Shown piece by piece: positions 34,386 to 42,006 of a stretch of 64,000 nucleotides of DNA (position 1 is the stretch's first letter; each line of letters starts with the position of its first letter). The stretch is taken from positions 16,674-80,673 of the forward strand of contig NZ_CALFLA010000081.1 in the NCBI RefSeq assembly GCF_937880195.1. The letters run 5' to 3'. Source of the stretch: an uncultured Blautia sp. (GTDB lineage Bacteria > Bacillota > Clostridia > Lachnospirales > Lachnospiraceae). Both the position numbers and the translations under genes were made by a program. Under the pieces are notes generated by a model. It searched no databases and was not told where the DNA came from. It worked only from the letters and a program-made list of their open reading frames with translations.

Positions 34386-35465
34386 TTATTCAGCCCATGG
34401 CTGTTTTTCTGTTTCAATTACAGTGACAGGATTTTTATATGCCTCTTCCATTTTCAGGCAGAGATACATATCCTGCAAAGCGTCTGCAAGTCCATAAAAT
34501 TCTTCCTTGCCGTTTACATATTCGTGCATTTTCACCAGACAGGAAGCTACTGCAATCTCATCATCGTTAAATCTTGCCTTATCAAAAGGAGAACGGTAAA
34601 GAAACTCCTCTCCAAGCATCACTGCATAGTGTGACCATTCCTGATTTCCATAAACTCCAAGATCAATTCTGTTAAGCTCCTGTGTTACCGGAATATTTTT
34701 TTCATTAAGGTAACGGATTGTAAGATCATCAATCTCGCCTCTCGTTCCCTGTATAGTAAGCTGCCTTGTACGAATAAACGAATGATACTGTGCCGGATCA
34801 GAAAAATCAAAGAACGCTGTTTTTCCATTGTCAAATTCCATTGTCAGTCTGTCTCTGGAACATTTTACAACCTCTCCGTCAAAGACCATTCCGTCGCGTC
34901 CGTATGTTTCTGTTACGTCATACCAATAGCGTTTTCCATACATTCTGCAGTTTCCGAATCCTGCGTTCAGCATCATGCGGATCATACTTGCTCCATGATA
35001 ACCGTGTAAGGAAGAGATATTGATATTCTGTACCTCCCCGATCTTGCCGTCGCAGATGGCCTTATACCAGGAAGCATATAACGGCTGAAGAAAATACTGT
35101 TCTGCCACCTGTACCTTAGGCTGATATTTTTTGTAAGCGTCCCATAATCTGTGAAGAGCTTCCAGATCCTCTCCCGGAGGCGTTTCTGTAAGTACCGGGA
35201 TTCCCTTTTGAAACAACTCAATAAGATTGTCTGTAACAAATCCTCTCTTAATAGCAACTACGAGAAACTCCGGTTCTTTTTTCAATAGCTCTTCCACAGT
35301 GTTTACAACAGCAACTCCAAATTTTTCAGAAAAAGCCTTACCCTTTTCCTGATCTCTGATCATAACCGCTGCCAGGTCAAATCTTTCTGGAAGAGCTTTT
35401 GCAATACGGATATAAAACTCAGCTCTCCAGCCGGAGCCAATCAGTCCAAAACGAATTTTATCCAC
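34386..35465 (-). CDS. Gfo/Idh/MocA-family oxidoreductase with ETP in place of the EKP motif
   Basis: 359 residues starting at GTG 35465 after AGGAGGG. Rossmann start IRFGLIGSGWRAEFYIRIAK binds NAD(P). The family's EKP motif, whose Lys helps catalysis, reads LTETPPG, so the Lys is Thr. The C-terminal alpha/beta domain includes VAEQYFLQPLYASWYKAI and a HGYHGASMIRMML stretch that may hold the catalytic His. Last gene of the operon binding protein-permease-permease-AKR-this gene, so it probably acts on the imported carbohydrate or its derivative. Substrate unknown. Confidence 0.87.
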   Translation of the reverse strand: MDKIRFGLIGSGWRAEFYIRIAKALPERFDLAAVMIRDQEKGKAFSEKFGVAVVNTVEELLKKEPEFLVVAIKRGFVTDNLIELFQKGIPVLTETPPGEDLEALHRLWDAYKKYQPKVQVAEQYFLQPLYASWYKAICDGKIGEVQNINISSLHGYHGASMIRMMLNAGFGNCRMYGKRYWYDVTETYGRDGMVFDGEVVKCSRDRLTMEFDNGKTAFFDFSDPAQYHSFIRTRQLTIQGTRGEIDDLTIRYLNEKNIPVTQELNRIDLGVYGNQEWSHYAVMLGEEFLYRSPFDKARFNDDEIAVASCLVKMHEYVNGKEEFYGLADALQDMYLCLKMEEAYKNPVTVIETEKQPWAE

Positions 35466-35497
35466 AAGAATCCCTCCTAATTCTTATTATTTCCACA

Positions 35498-36394
35498 TCA
35501 CGGTACGGAGAAGCCTCTGGATGCCTCCAGAATCTGATACCATTCGTCATAGGAAAGCTGAATATCAGAAGCGTGGACAGCCGTACGGATTCTGTCTGCA
35601 TTCATAGTTCCTGTAAGAGCTGCGATTTTTGCCGGATGGGTGAAGAGCCACGCGTACATAACCGCATCCATGGTTGTCTGATACTGCTCTGCCACTGCAG
35701 TAAGAACGGTACGAAGACGTACAAATTTTTCATCAGTTCCTTTGAATACGTCTCCGCCGCCCAGAGGAGACCATGCCATAAGAGGCATTTTTCTTGTAAG
35801 AGCATCATCCACAACGCCGTTAAAAAAGTTTTCTGTATTTTTAACAGAAAGTTCCATCTGATTTGTCACAAGGGGGATGCTCATATAACTCTGGAGCATG
35901 GCAATCTGAGAAGGCATAAAATTAGAAACACCTACATTCAGAGCTTTTCCTTCTTTTACTACTGTTTCCAGTGCGTCTGCCGTTTCTGCAGGATCTGCAA
36001 GCGGGTCTGGTCTGTGTATCAGAAGAAGGTCTACATGGTCTGTTCCCAGTTTTTCCAGGGATTCGTCCATTTCCTTCAGGATTTCCTCCTTTGTGCTGTT
36101 ATAATAAATTGTTTTATTTCCATAATGGCCAGGGCAGACGATTCCCGCCTTGGTGATCAGTTCCATTTTTTCACGAAGCTCTGGTTTTTTTCTTAACACT
36201 GCGTCGCCAAAAATTTTTTCGCAGGTATAGCCGCCGTATACAGGAGCATGGTCAATAGATGTTACTCCCATATCCAGGCACTCTTCTACCAGCCTTAAAA
36301 GTTCAGCTTCTGTAAGACCGGAATCTGCAATTCTCATACATCCCATTACAACCTGGGATAAAGAAAGATTTTCTGATAATTTTATTTTTTTCAT
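35498..36394 (-). CDS. aldo/keto reductase
   Basis: 298 residues, ATG after GAGGAG. AKR barrel with the tetrad visible: Asp in GVTSIDHAPVYGGY, Tyr in the same stretch, Lys in MELITKAG, His in VDLLLIHRPDP. The late motif SYDEWYQILEAS closes the barrel. NAD(P)H-dependent carbonyl reduction or alcohol oxidation is expected. 21 bp behind the permease gene and 32 bp before the Gfo/Idh gene, so it is a catabolic enzyme of the same operon; the pair may convert a sugar to a keto-sugar and back. Confidence 0.9.
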   Translation of the reverse strand: MKKIKLSENLSLSQVVMGCMRIADSGLTEAELLRLVEECLDMGVTSIDHAPVYGGYTCEKIFGDAVLRKKPELREKMELITKAGIVCPGHYGNKTIYYNSTKEEILKEMDESLEKLGTDHVDLLLIHRPDPLADPAETADALETVVKEGKALNVGVSNFMPSQIAMLQSYMSIPLVTNQMELSVKNTENFFNGVVDDALTRKMPLMAWSPLGGGDVFKGTDEKFVRLRTVLTAVAEQYQTTMDAVMYAWLFTHPAKIAALTGTMNADRIRTAVHASDIQLSYDEWYQILEASRGFSVP

Positions 36395-36415
36395 GTGATA
36401 TCTCCTCTTGTTCAG

Positions 36416-37252
36416 TTATTCTTTTACTCCGCCTGTAGTCAGGCCTGCAATGATCTTTTTCTGGAAAATCAGTACAAGGATGATTAGCGGAACAGTTACT
36501 ACCACTGTAGCCGCCGCCATATCGCCCCATGGCAGCTCATAATTGCTTGGGAAAAGAGCAATTCCCACAGGAACAGTTCTCATATTGTCATTTGTCATAA
36601 AGGTCAGCGCATAAATATATTCATTCCATGCGTTGATAAATACGATCAAAGCTACTGAAAAAGTTGCAGGTTTAATAAGCGGAAGCATAATGGTAAAAAA
36701 GATCTTTCCTCTGGAACAGCCGTCAATGGCAGCAGCCTCCTCAAATCCTTTTGGAAGCTGCGCAAAGAAATTGGTTAATAACCAGATCGCCAGGGGCAGA
36801 GCAAAAGTAATATAAGGAAGGATCAGACCTGCATAGGTATTCAAAAGCTTCAGGTTCTTCAAAAGAAGATAGATCGGGCTTAAGGTTGCTATGGTAGGAA
36901 ACATGGAAATACTTAAAATTGCCATAAGCATTATTTTTTTTCCTTTAAAGCGAAGTCTGGCAAGGGCATAAGCTGCAGACGCGCCGATCAGAATACTGAG
37001 CGCCGTTGTGGTCAGCGCCACAATAAAACTATTTAAAAGATACCTTCCAAAAGGATGCTTGGTAAATACATTTACATAAAAATCTCCGTGTACGCTGCTT
37101 GGGATCCATTTTGCCGGGATTGCAGAGATCTCTGACAGAGGCTTGATGGAAGTCATAAACTGCCAGAAAAACGGAAGAACAATAATTCCTACAAAAAACA
37201 CTACAAATATGATAAATGCTGCTTTTTTTACAATTTTTCCTGCTTTTTCCAA
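36416..37252 (-). CDS. carbohydrate ABC transporter permease (MalG/LacG-like)
   Basis: Start chosen at TTG 37252, seven bases after AGGAGGT; a GTG at 37261 in the same frame lies within that site. 278 residues, six membrane segments. The inner-loop EAA motif is EEAAAIDGCSRGKIFFTIMLPLIKP, typical of CUT1 sugar permeases, and the C-terminus ends with the AAIAG-type region (FQKKIIAGLTTGGVKE). Works with the MalF-like permease, 12 bp upstream, and the binding protein. The ATPase is not in the operon; a shared MsmK-type ATPase elsewhere is expected. Confidence 0.9.
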   Translation of the reverse strand: MEKAGKIVKKAAFIIFVVFFVGIIVLPFFWQFMTSIKPLSEISAIPAKWIPSSVHGDFYVNVFTKHPFGRYLLNSFIVALTTTALSILIGASAAYALARLRFKGKKIMLMAILSISMFPTIATLSPIYLLLKNLKLLNTYAGLILPYITFALPLAIWLLTNFFAQLPKGFEEAAAIDGCSRGKIFFTIMLPLIKPATFSVALIVFINAWNEYIYALTFMTNDNMRTVPVGIALFPSNYELPWGDMAAATVVVTVPLIILVLIFQKKIIAGLTTGGVKE

Positions 37253-37264
37253 AACGTCCACCTC

Positions 37265-38173
37265 CTACAGTTCTGTCAGACGGTTGCCCATCAGCTTCAT
37301 ATAAATCATACTGATGATAAACACAACCACAAAAATCAATACTGCAAGGGACGATCCGTAACCAAAATCAAGGAATTTCATCAGGTTATTATAAGCATAT
37401 ACAGAAATACTTTCGGTTCCATTTGCACCGCCTGTCATAACAGATATCAGGTCAAATACACGGAATGCGTCCAGAGTACGGAACAAAAGCGCAACAAGAA
37501 CTGTTGTTTTTACTGTAGGCAGCGTTACATAGAGGAATCTTTGTATTACATTTGCACCGTCTATCTTTGCCGCTTCATACATTTCATCTGGAACCATCTG
37601 AAGACCTGCAAGAATCAGAAGCGCCATATAAGGAGCCGTCTTCCAGATATCTGTGATCACAAGCGCCATAAAAGAACCATCAGCAGTACTAAGCCATGCC
37701 TTATAACTGTCGATCACTCCTATTCTGCACAAAATATCATTAAAAAGGCCATACTGGTCGTTGTAAATAAATTTCCACATCATTGCGGAAACAGAAGTTG
37801 GAATAGCCCAGGGAATCAGAATAGCCGCACGTACAAGTCCTTTTGCCTTAAATCCCTGATTCATAATAAGGGCTGACGAAAATCCGATCAGTAATTCAAA
37901 AAATACTGTCACCACAGTAAACTTTAAAGTAAACAAAATTGCGTCTAACGCACGGGAATCCTGAAAAATCTTCGCGTAATTTTTAAATCCAATGAACGGA
38001 TAGCCGCTTAAGGGATCTGTGAGAACCATTTCATGGAGACTCAGCCAGAACGTACGAAGTATAGGGTAAACTGCCACTACCGCCAGGCAGATAAGCGCCG
38101 GAGCCATCATGATCCATGCGTCTCTTGTTTCTGTCTTTTCCAGTGATCCCCTTCCTTTTTTTGCCTTTCTCAT
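37265..38173 (-). CDS. carbohydrate ABC transporter permease (MalF/LacF-like)
   Basis: ATG 38173 (MRKAKKGRGSLEKTE) follows GGGAGAGAAAT; the frame runs upstream to 38350 but that part lies in the palindromic repeat and is not coding. 302 residues, six membrane segments, cytoplasmic EAA motif YEAAKIDGANVIQRFLYVTLPTVK. First helix starts at about residue 20 after a basic tail. CUT1 family; pairs with the MalG-like permease. Separated from its binding-protein gene by a 203-bp repeat, unusual for such an operon. Confidence 0.92.
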   Translation of the reverse strand: MRKAKKGRGSLEKTETRDAWIMMAPALICLAVVAVYPILRTFWLSLHEMVLTDPLSGYPFIGFKNYAKIFQDSRALDAILFTLKFTVVTVFFELLIGFSSALIMNQGFKAKGLVRAAILIPWAIPTSVSAMMWKFIYNDQYGLFNDILCRIGVIDSYKAWLSTADGSFMALVITDIWKTAPYMALLILAGLQMVPDEMYEAAKIDGANVIQRFLYVTLPTVKTTVLVALLFRTLDAFRVFDLISVMTGGANGTESISVYAYNNLMKFLDFGYGSSLAVLIFVVVFIISMIYMKLMGNRLTEL

Positions 38174-38201
38174 TATTTCTCTCCCTTCTTGCCCAAAAAC
38201 A

Positions 38202-38404
38202 CGCAGGCATGTCCGGCAGGTTACTCCCACCGGTACAACGAAAACTAAATTTCTGCTATATTGACATAGAATAATCGTTCCATATACAAGGCGGAGGAAT
38301 GAGACGTAGCGGTAACTACGGCGATTGACACCAACAATGCAGATGAACAATTAGTAAAGTCAATATGGCAATTACTTAGTATTCGTTGTACTAGCATGCC
38401 TGCG
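38202..38404. mobile_element. 203-bp near-palindromic intergenic repeat (MITE-like candidate)
   Basis: The ends are exact inverted repeats: CGCAGGCATG (38202-38211) with CATGCCTGCG (38395-38404). Inside, GTACAACGAA (38233-38242) pairs with TTCGTTGTAC (38382-38391) and ATATTGAC (38258-38265) with GTCAATAT (38359-38366). The centre contains GGCGGAGGAATGAGACG and CGTAGCGGTAACTACG, a further local palindrome. There is no transposase gene. It begins 10 bp after the binding-protein stop and ends 29 bp before the permease start. It looks like a non-autonomous mobile palindrome; the RNA would form a large hairpin that could reduce permease expression. Target-site duplication was not found by eye. Confidence 0.65.
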
Positions 38405-38413
38405 CTTTATCAA

Positions 38414-39691
38414 TTACTTGTTTAATTCCTCCAGTTCTCCCTGAAGAGCTTCAATAGCGTCTTTTACTTCTGTCTCTCCTACAAGAGCCTCATGGATATT
38501 TCTCTGGATCGCATCAGAAACCTTTGCATACTTCGGAGAAAGCGGTCTTGACTTTCCGGTTGCGATAATGTCAACAAACTCCTCATAGAACGGAATTGCT
38601 TCCAAAATTTCAGCGTCTGTATATACAGATTCTACTACCGGTGGCTGAGAAGAGATCAGAGTCATTTCTTTCTGAGTTTCCGGGCTTGCCATATAGGAAA
38701 TAAAATCTGCCGCTGCTTCCTTATGCTGGTCATCAATGTTATTATTGATCACAAGATCAAGTCCTCCAAGACATGTGTGTGATTCTGTTCCGCTTGGACC
38801 TACAGGAAGTTTTGTTGCCGCAATCTTACCTGTTACCTTGGATCCCTCGTCCTGTCCACTGCTCCAGAAACCGGACCAGTCGCGGATAAAGAGACATTTA
38901 CCTTCTTTAAATACCTGCTCGCTCTCTGTTTCTGCATATGTTGTAACTCCTTCTGGAGCATATTCGTCAACAAGTTTTTTCATGATCTCAGTTGCCTCGA
39001 TGTTGTTTTCGGAATTTACAACCGGATTTCCGTCCTTGTCAAGAATATCTCCGCCGTTGCTCCATACATATTCTACCCAGTTACATACAAGCGCCTCTGA
39101 CTGTGCTGCCTGGAAATCAGCTCCATATTCTACGCCGTTAATTCCCACTGCCTTATCTGCAAGCTCCATCCAGCCTTCCCATGTTGTTGGAACTTCTGCT
39201 CCAAGCTCTTCCAGTACGTCGGAACGATAGAAAAGAACACTGGAGTTTGTAAACCATGGCATTGCAACCAGCTTGCCGTCAATAGTAGCTCCCTCTACAG
39301 GGCCTGTCAGCATTCCTTCTGTAACAGACGGATCTACCAGGTCTGTCAGATCTGCCAGCCATCCTGCGGAACCAAATTCACTGATATAAGTAACATCAAG
39401 TCCCATAACATCTACGCTGGTATCACCAGAAGCAAGTTTGTTTACAAAATCATCATGTACCGTATTGGCATCCTGCGGAAGAATTACTGTTTCTACCTGA
39501 ACCTTGTCCTGACTCTCGTTGTATGCGTCTACAATTTTCTGGGTCGGTTCTCCCACACCCTGATCAAAAGAAAATGTAATTGTTACTGGTTTCTCCTCTG
39601 CCATTACATTTGTGGGAAGAGCCATAACGGATCCTGCCATTACCCCTGCGGTCAGAATAGTTGTTGCCTTTTTCCATCGTCTTGTTGTCAT
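38414..39691 (-). CDS. ABC transporter extracellular carbohydrate-binding protein (family 1)
   Basis: 425 residues, ATG after AAGGAGG. Signal peptide (TTRRWKKATTILTAGVMAGSVM) ending VMA-EEK, with no lipobox cysteine. The mature protein is a MalE-type binding protein: VTITFSFDQGVGEPTQKIVDAYNES, DVMGLDVTYISEFGSAGWLADLTDLV, MPWFTNSSVLFYRSDVLEELG. Heads the operon with two permeases, AKR and Gfo/Idh genes. It would capture an oligosaccharide or monosaccharide. Palindromic LacI-type operators lie upstream (39775-39788, 39883-39897). Confidence 0.93.
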   Translation of the reverse strand: MTTRRWKKATTILTAGVMAGSVMALPTNVMAEEKPVTITFSFDQGVGEPTQKIVDAYNESQDKVQVETVILPQDANTVHDDFVNKLASGDTSVDVMGLDVTYISEFGSAGWLADLTDLVDPSVTEGMLTGPVEGATIDGKLVAMPWFTNSSVLFYRSDVLEELGAEVPTTWEGWMELADKAVGINGVEYGADFQAAQSEALVCNWVEYVWSNGGDILDKDGNPVVNSENNIEATEIMKKLVDEYAPEGVTTYAETESEQVFKEGKCLFIRDWSGFWSSGQDEGSKVTGKIAATKLPVGPSGTESHTCLGGLDLVINNNIDDQHKEAAADFISYMASPETQKEMTLISSQPPVVESVYTDAEILEAIPFYEEFVDIIATGKSRPLSPKYAKVSDAIQRNIHEALVGETEVKDAIEALQGELEELNK

Positions 39692-39774
39692 GATTATTTC
39701 CTCCTTTTTCTTTACATTTCATATATTCTTTCATGCTGTCCCGGACAGCTAAAAGTTCTCATTTGGAAATATCA

Positions 39775-39788
39775 GGAAAACGTTTACC
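39775..39788. promoter_or_regulatory. LacI-type operator upstream of the carbohydrate operon
   Basis: GGAAAACGTTTACC, a palindrome with central CG, 84 bp before the binding-protein start. It matches the 39883 and 40989 sites (half-site GGAAAA). Likely bound by the adjacent LacI-family protein; CcpA could also bind such a site. Confidence 0.6.
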
Positions 39789-39882
39789 TTGTTTTCCAAA
39801 AAAAATATTATTTTAACGGATTTATGAAGTAGTTTTTACCAATTTTTTCTTTTCTTCTTTGTATATTTTATACAAACACTCA

Positions 39883-39897
39883 AGAAAACGCTTTCCT
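39883..39897. promoter_or_regulatory. second LacI-type operator
   Basis: AGAAAACGCTTTCCT, palindrome related to 39775-39788 and 40989-41004, in the 258-bp gap between the LacI gene and the binding-protein gene. Confidence 0.55.
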
Positions 39898-39912
39898 ATT
39901 TTCTTTAAAGTT

Positions 39913-39932
39913 AGAGCTGTTTTCACAGCTCT
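39913..39932 (-). terminator. hairpin after the LacI-family gene
   Basis: AGAGCTGT-gaaa-ACAGCTCT on the minus strand, 18 bp past the LacI stop, followed only by AACTTT. A weak terminator or mRNA end. Confidence 0.5.
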
Positions 39933-39949
39933 ATGTTATTCTTATTCTT

Positions 39950-40966
39950 TTATACCAGACTTCTGGTAGTACTTCTGCGAATAATCTTATGTGGAACATA
40001 TTCTATGACTGGCACATTCTTTTCTTCATTCATCAGCCTTGACAGCATCATAGCCGCCTTCTCTCCTTCATCATAATAAGAAATACGCACTGTCGACAGC
40101 TCCGGTCTGATATAAGTAGCAAATTCCGAGTCGTCAAATCCAATCACAGAGATATCCTCAGGAACACGCACCTTCATATTATCCAAATACTGTATTGCTC
40201 CCACTGCAATTACATCACTGCCTGTCACAACAGCTGTAGGAAGCCGGCTGTTCTCTTCATAGATCCTTTTCATCCCTTCATAACCAAAGGCAAATGAAAA
40301 TTCTCCCTGACCGATGTAAGACTCTCTCACCGGAATCCCTACTTCCTCAAGAGCTCTTCTGTAGCCCTTAAGACGCTTCTTTCCTGAAGAATAATCGTTC
40401 TGGGGTCCTCCCAGGTAAGCGATTCTGGTATGTCCGTTATCCATAAGAAACTTCACTGCATCATATACAGCTTCCACGTTGTTATGTATCACCGTATTCA
40501 GAACTCCCTCGTCCTCAGATGCCTCCTGAGTCATAAGCACTACAGGATAGCTCTTCTCCATCATAGTCTTTACAAGCGTATGGTTTACATCCACTCCTGC
40601 AAAAAGAAGCCCTTCTATCTGTTTCTCCTCCAAAACATCCAGAAGCTTCAACTCGTTTTCAAGCCGCCCCTGAGATTCACAGAGGATCACTGTGTAACCC
40701 TGCTTTGCAAAAATATGATTAATACCCTTTGTCAGCTTGCCGAATACTGCATTGGAGATATCTGGAACAATAATTCCTATGGTGTTTGTCTTCTTTGTGA
40801 TCAATCCCTGTGCAAGACTGTTTGGCTTAAAATTATTCCTCTCAATTACCTCATATACTCTCTCCCGAAGCGCTGCGCTTACAGGCTTGGTCTTATTGAT
40901 CACTCTGGATACCGTAGCTATAGATACTCCGGCCTCCCTTGCGATATCTTCGATTGTTATAGCCAT
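39950..40966 (-). CDS. LacI-family transcriptional regulator
   Basis: ATG 40966 (MAITIEDIAREAGVSIATVSRVINK) follows GGGAGAG; an upstream in-frame start at 41023 has no support. 338 residues. N-terminal HTH with the hinge helix (PNSLAQGLITKKTNTIGIIVPDISN), then a periplasmic-binding-like effector domain ending with VPHKIIRRST. It lies upstream of the carbohydrate operon in the same direction, and its own upstream region carries a matching palindrome, so it probably represses both the operon and itself until the sugar is present. Confidence 0.95.
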   Translation of the reverse strand: MAITIEDIAREAGVSIATVSRVINKTKPVSAALRERVYEVIERNNFKPNSLAQGLITKKTNTIGIIVPDISNAVFGKLTKGINHIFAKQGYTVILCESQGRLENELKLLDVLEEKQIEGLLFAGVDVNHTLVKTMMEKSYPVVLMTQEASEDEGVLNTVIHNNVEAVYDAVKFLMDNGHTRIAYLGGPQNDYSSGKKRLKGYRRALEEVGIPVRESYIGQGEFSFAFGYEGMKRIYEENSRLPTAVVTGSDVIAVGAIQYLDNMKVRVPEDISVIGFDDSEFATYIRPELSTVRISYYDEGEKAAMMLSRLMNEEKNVPVIEYVPHKIIRRSTTRSLV

Positions 40967-40988
40967 ATTCTCTCTCCCTGCACATAAT

Positions 40989-41004
40989 AGGAAAAGGTTT
41001 TCCT
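40989..41004. promoter_or_regulatory. LacI-type operator at the regulator gene
   Basis: Perfect palindrome AGGAAAAGGTTTTCCT 23 bp upstream of the LacI-family ATG, sharing GGAAAA half-sites with 39775-39788 and 39883-39897. Suggests autorepression. Confidence 0.65.
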
Positions 41005-41152
41005 TACACTTGTATACTACCATTTTTTATACTGTACGTCAATTCTTTTTTCATAGTTTCTGTTACTTTTGTCAGTATTCCATAATAAAATATATATACT
41101 TTTATGCAGATTGTCTGATATTTTCCTTTTTTAGCAGGCAGTAAATTTTTCT

Positions 41153-41181
41153 TTGCAATATGCCTAAAACAATGCCATAAT
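41153..41181 (+). promoter_or_regulatory. promoter of the nitroreductase gene
   Basis: TTGCAA (41153-41158), 17-base spacer, CATAAT (41176-41181); 34 bp before the ATG. Confidence 0.5.
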
Positions 41182-41214
41182 AATACTATCTTATTTACAG
41201 CAAGGAGGATTATC

Positions 41215-41751
41215 ATGGAATTTCAAAACCTGATTGAAAAAAGAAGATCCATACGCAAATACAGCGCTGAAGGCTCTGTTTCCAGAGAAGATCTCATGGA
41301 AATGATCCGGGCTGCCCAGGAAGCCCCTTCCTGGAAAAATTCCCAGACAGGCCGCTACTACTGCCTCACCTCAGAAGAAATGACCAGCCGCTTCCGTTCC
41401 ACCTGCCTTCCAGAAGGCAACGCCTTAAAAACCCAGAACGCCGCTCTTATTGTTACCACCTTTGTCCGTAACCGTTCCGGTTTCCAAAAAGACGGCACAC
41501 CTGACAACGAGCTTGGCAACGGATGGGGCTGCTACGACCTTGGACTTCAAAACGCAACTCTTCTCCTGAAAGCTCAGGATATGGGATACGGAACCCTGGT
41601 CATCGGACTTAGGGACGCAGACAGCATCCGAGATCTTCTGTCTATTCCAGAAGAAGAAATCATCACAGCAGTTATCGCAGTTGGCATTCCTGCTGAAGAA
41701 CCTGCACGCCCCAAACGAAAAGAAACCTCAGATATTGTAAAATTCTTCTGA
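41215..41751 (+). CDS. nitroreductase family protein
   Basis: 178 residues, ATG after AAGGAGG. The opening MEFQNLIEKRRSIRKYSAEGSV is the FMN-binding R-R-S-x-R motif of nitroreductases; PSWKNSQTGRYYCLT and GYGTLVIGLRD complete the flavin site. FMN-dependent NAD(P)H reduction of an unknown acceptor. Single gene with its own promoter and terminator. Confidence 0.93.
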   Translation: MEFQNLIEKRRSIRKYSAEGSVSREDLMEMIRAAQEAPSWKNSQTGRYYCLTSEEMTSRFRSTCLPEGNALKTQNAALIVTTFVRNRSGFQKDGTPDNELGNGWGCYDLGLQNATLLLKAQDMGYGTLVIGLRDADSIRDLLSIPEEEIITAVIAVGIPAEEPARPKRKETSDIVKFF

Positions 41752-41767
41752 TTACCTGTTACATAAT

Positions 41768-41835
41768 AATTCCCCGCTCAATCCAGACAGTCTCACGACC
41801 TCCGGAAAGAGCGGGGAATATTTTTCTTTTTCATT
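41768..41835 (+). terminator. terminator of the nitroreductase gene
   Basis: TTCCCCGCTC (41770-41779) pairs with GAGCGGGGAA (41809-41818), then TATTTTTCTTTTT; the loop is 29 bases. Confidence 0.8.
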
Positions 41836-42006
41836 CACGCCGTATGCGTTTCTCTCTTTTTTATATATTTTATCAACTTTTTATAGTTTATCAATATGTG
41901 GCATTATTTGTGGGCAGAAAATTTATTCATTTTTTCTTCTTTTTCAAAACAATTTTTTTAAAAAACATGATATATTATAGGAAAGCACCAAAGAAAGGAT
42001 AAAATC

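Noticed and set aside
38174..38350. N-terminal extension of the MalF-like permease
   Set aside because: The extension is encoded by the palindromic repeat and precedes a good ribosome site and ATG at 38173; treated as non-coding.
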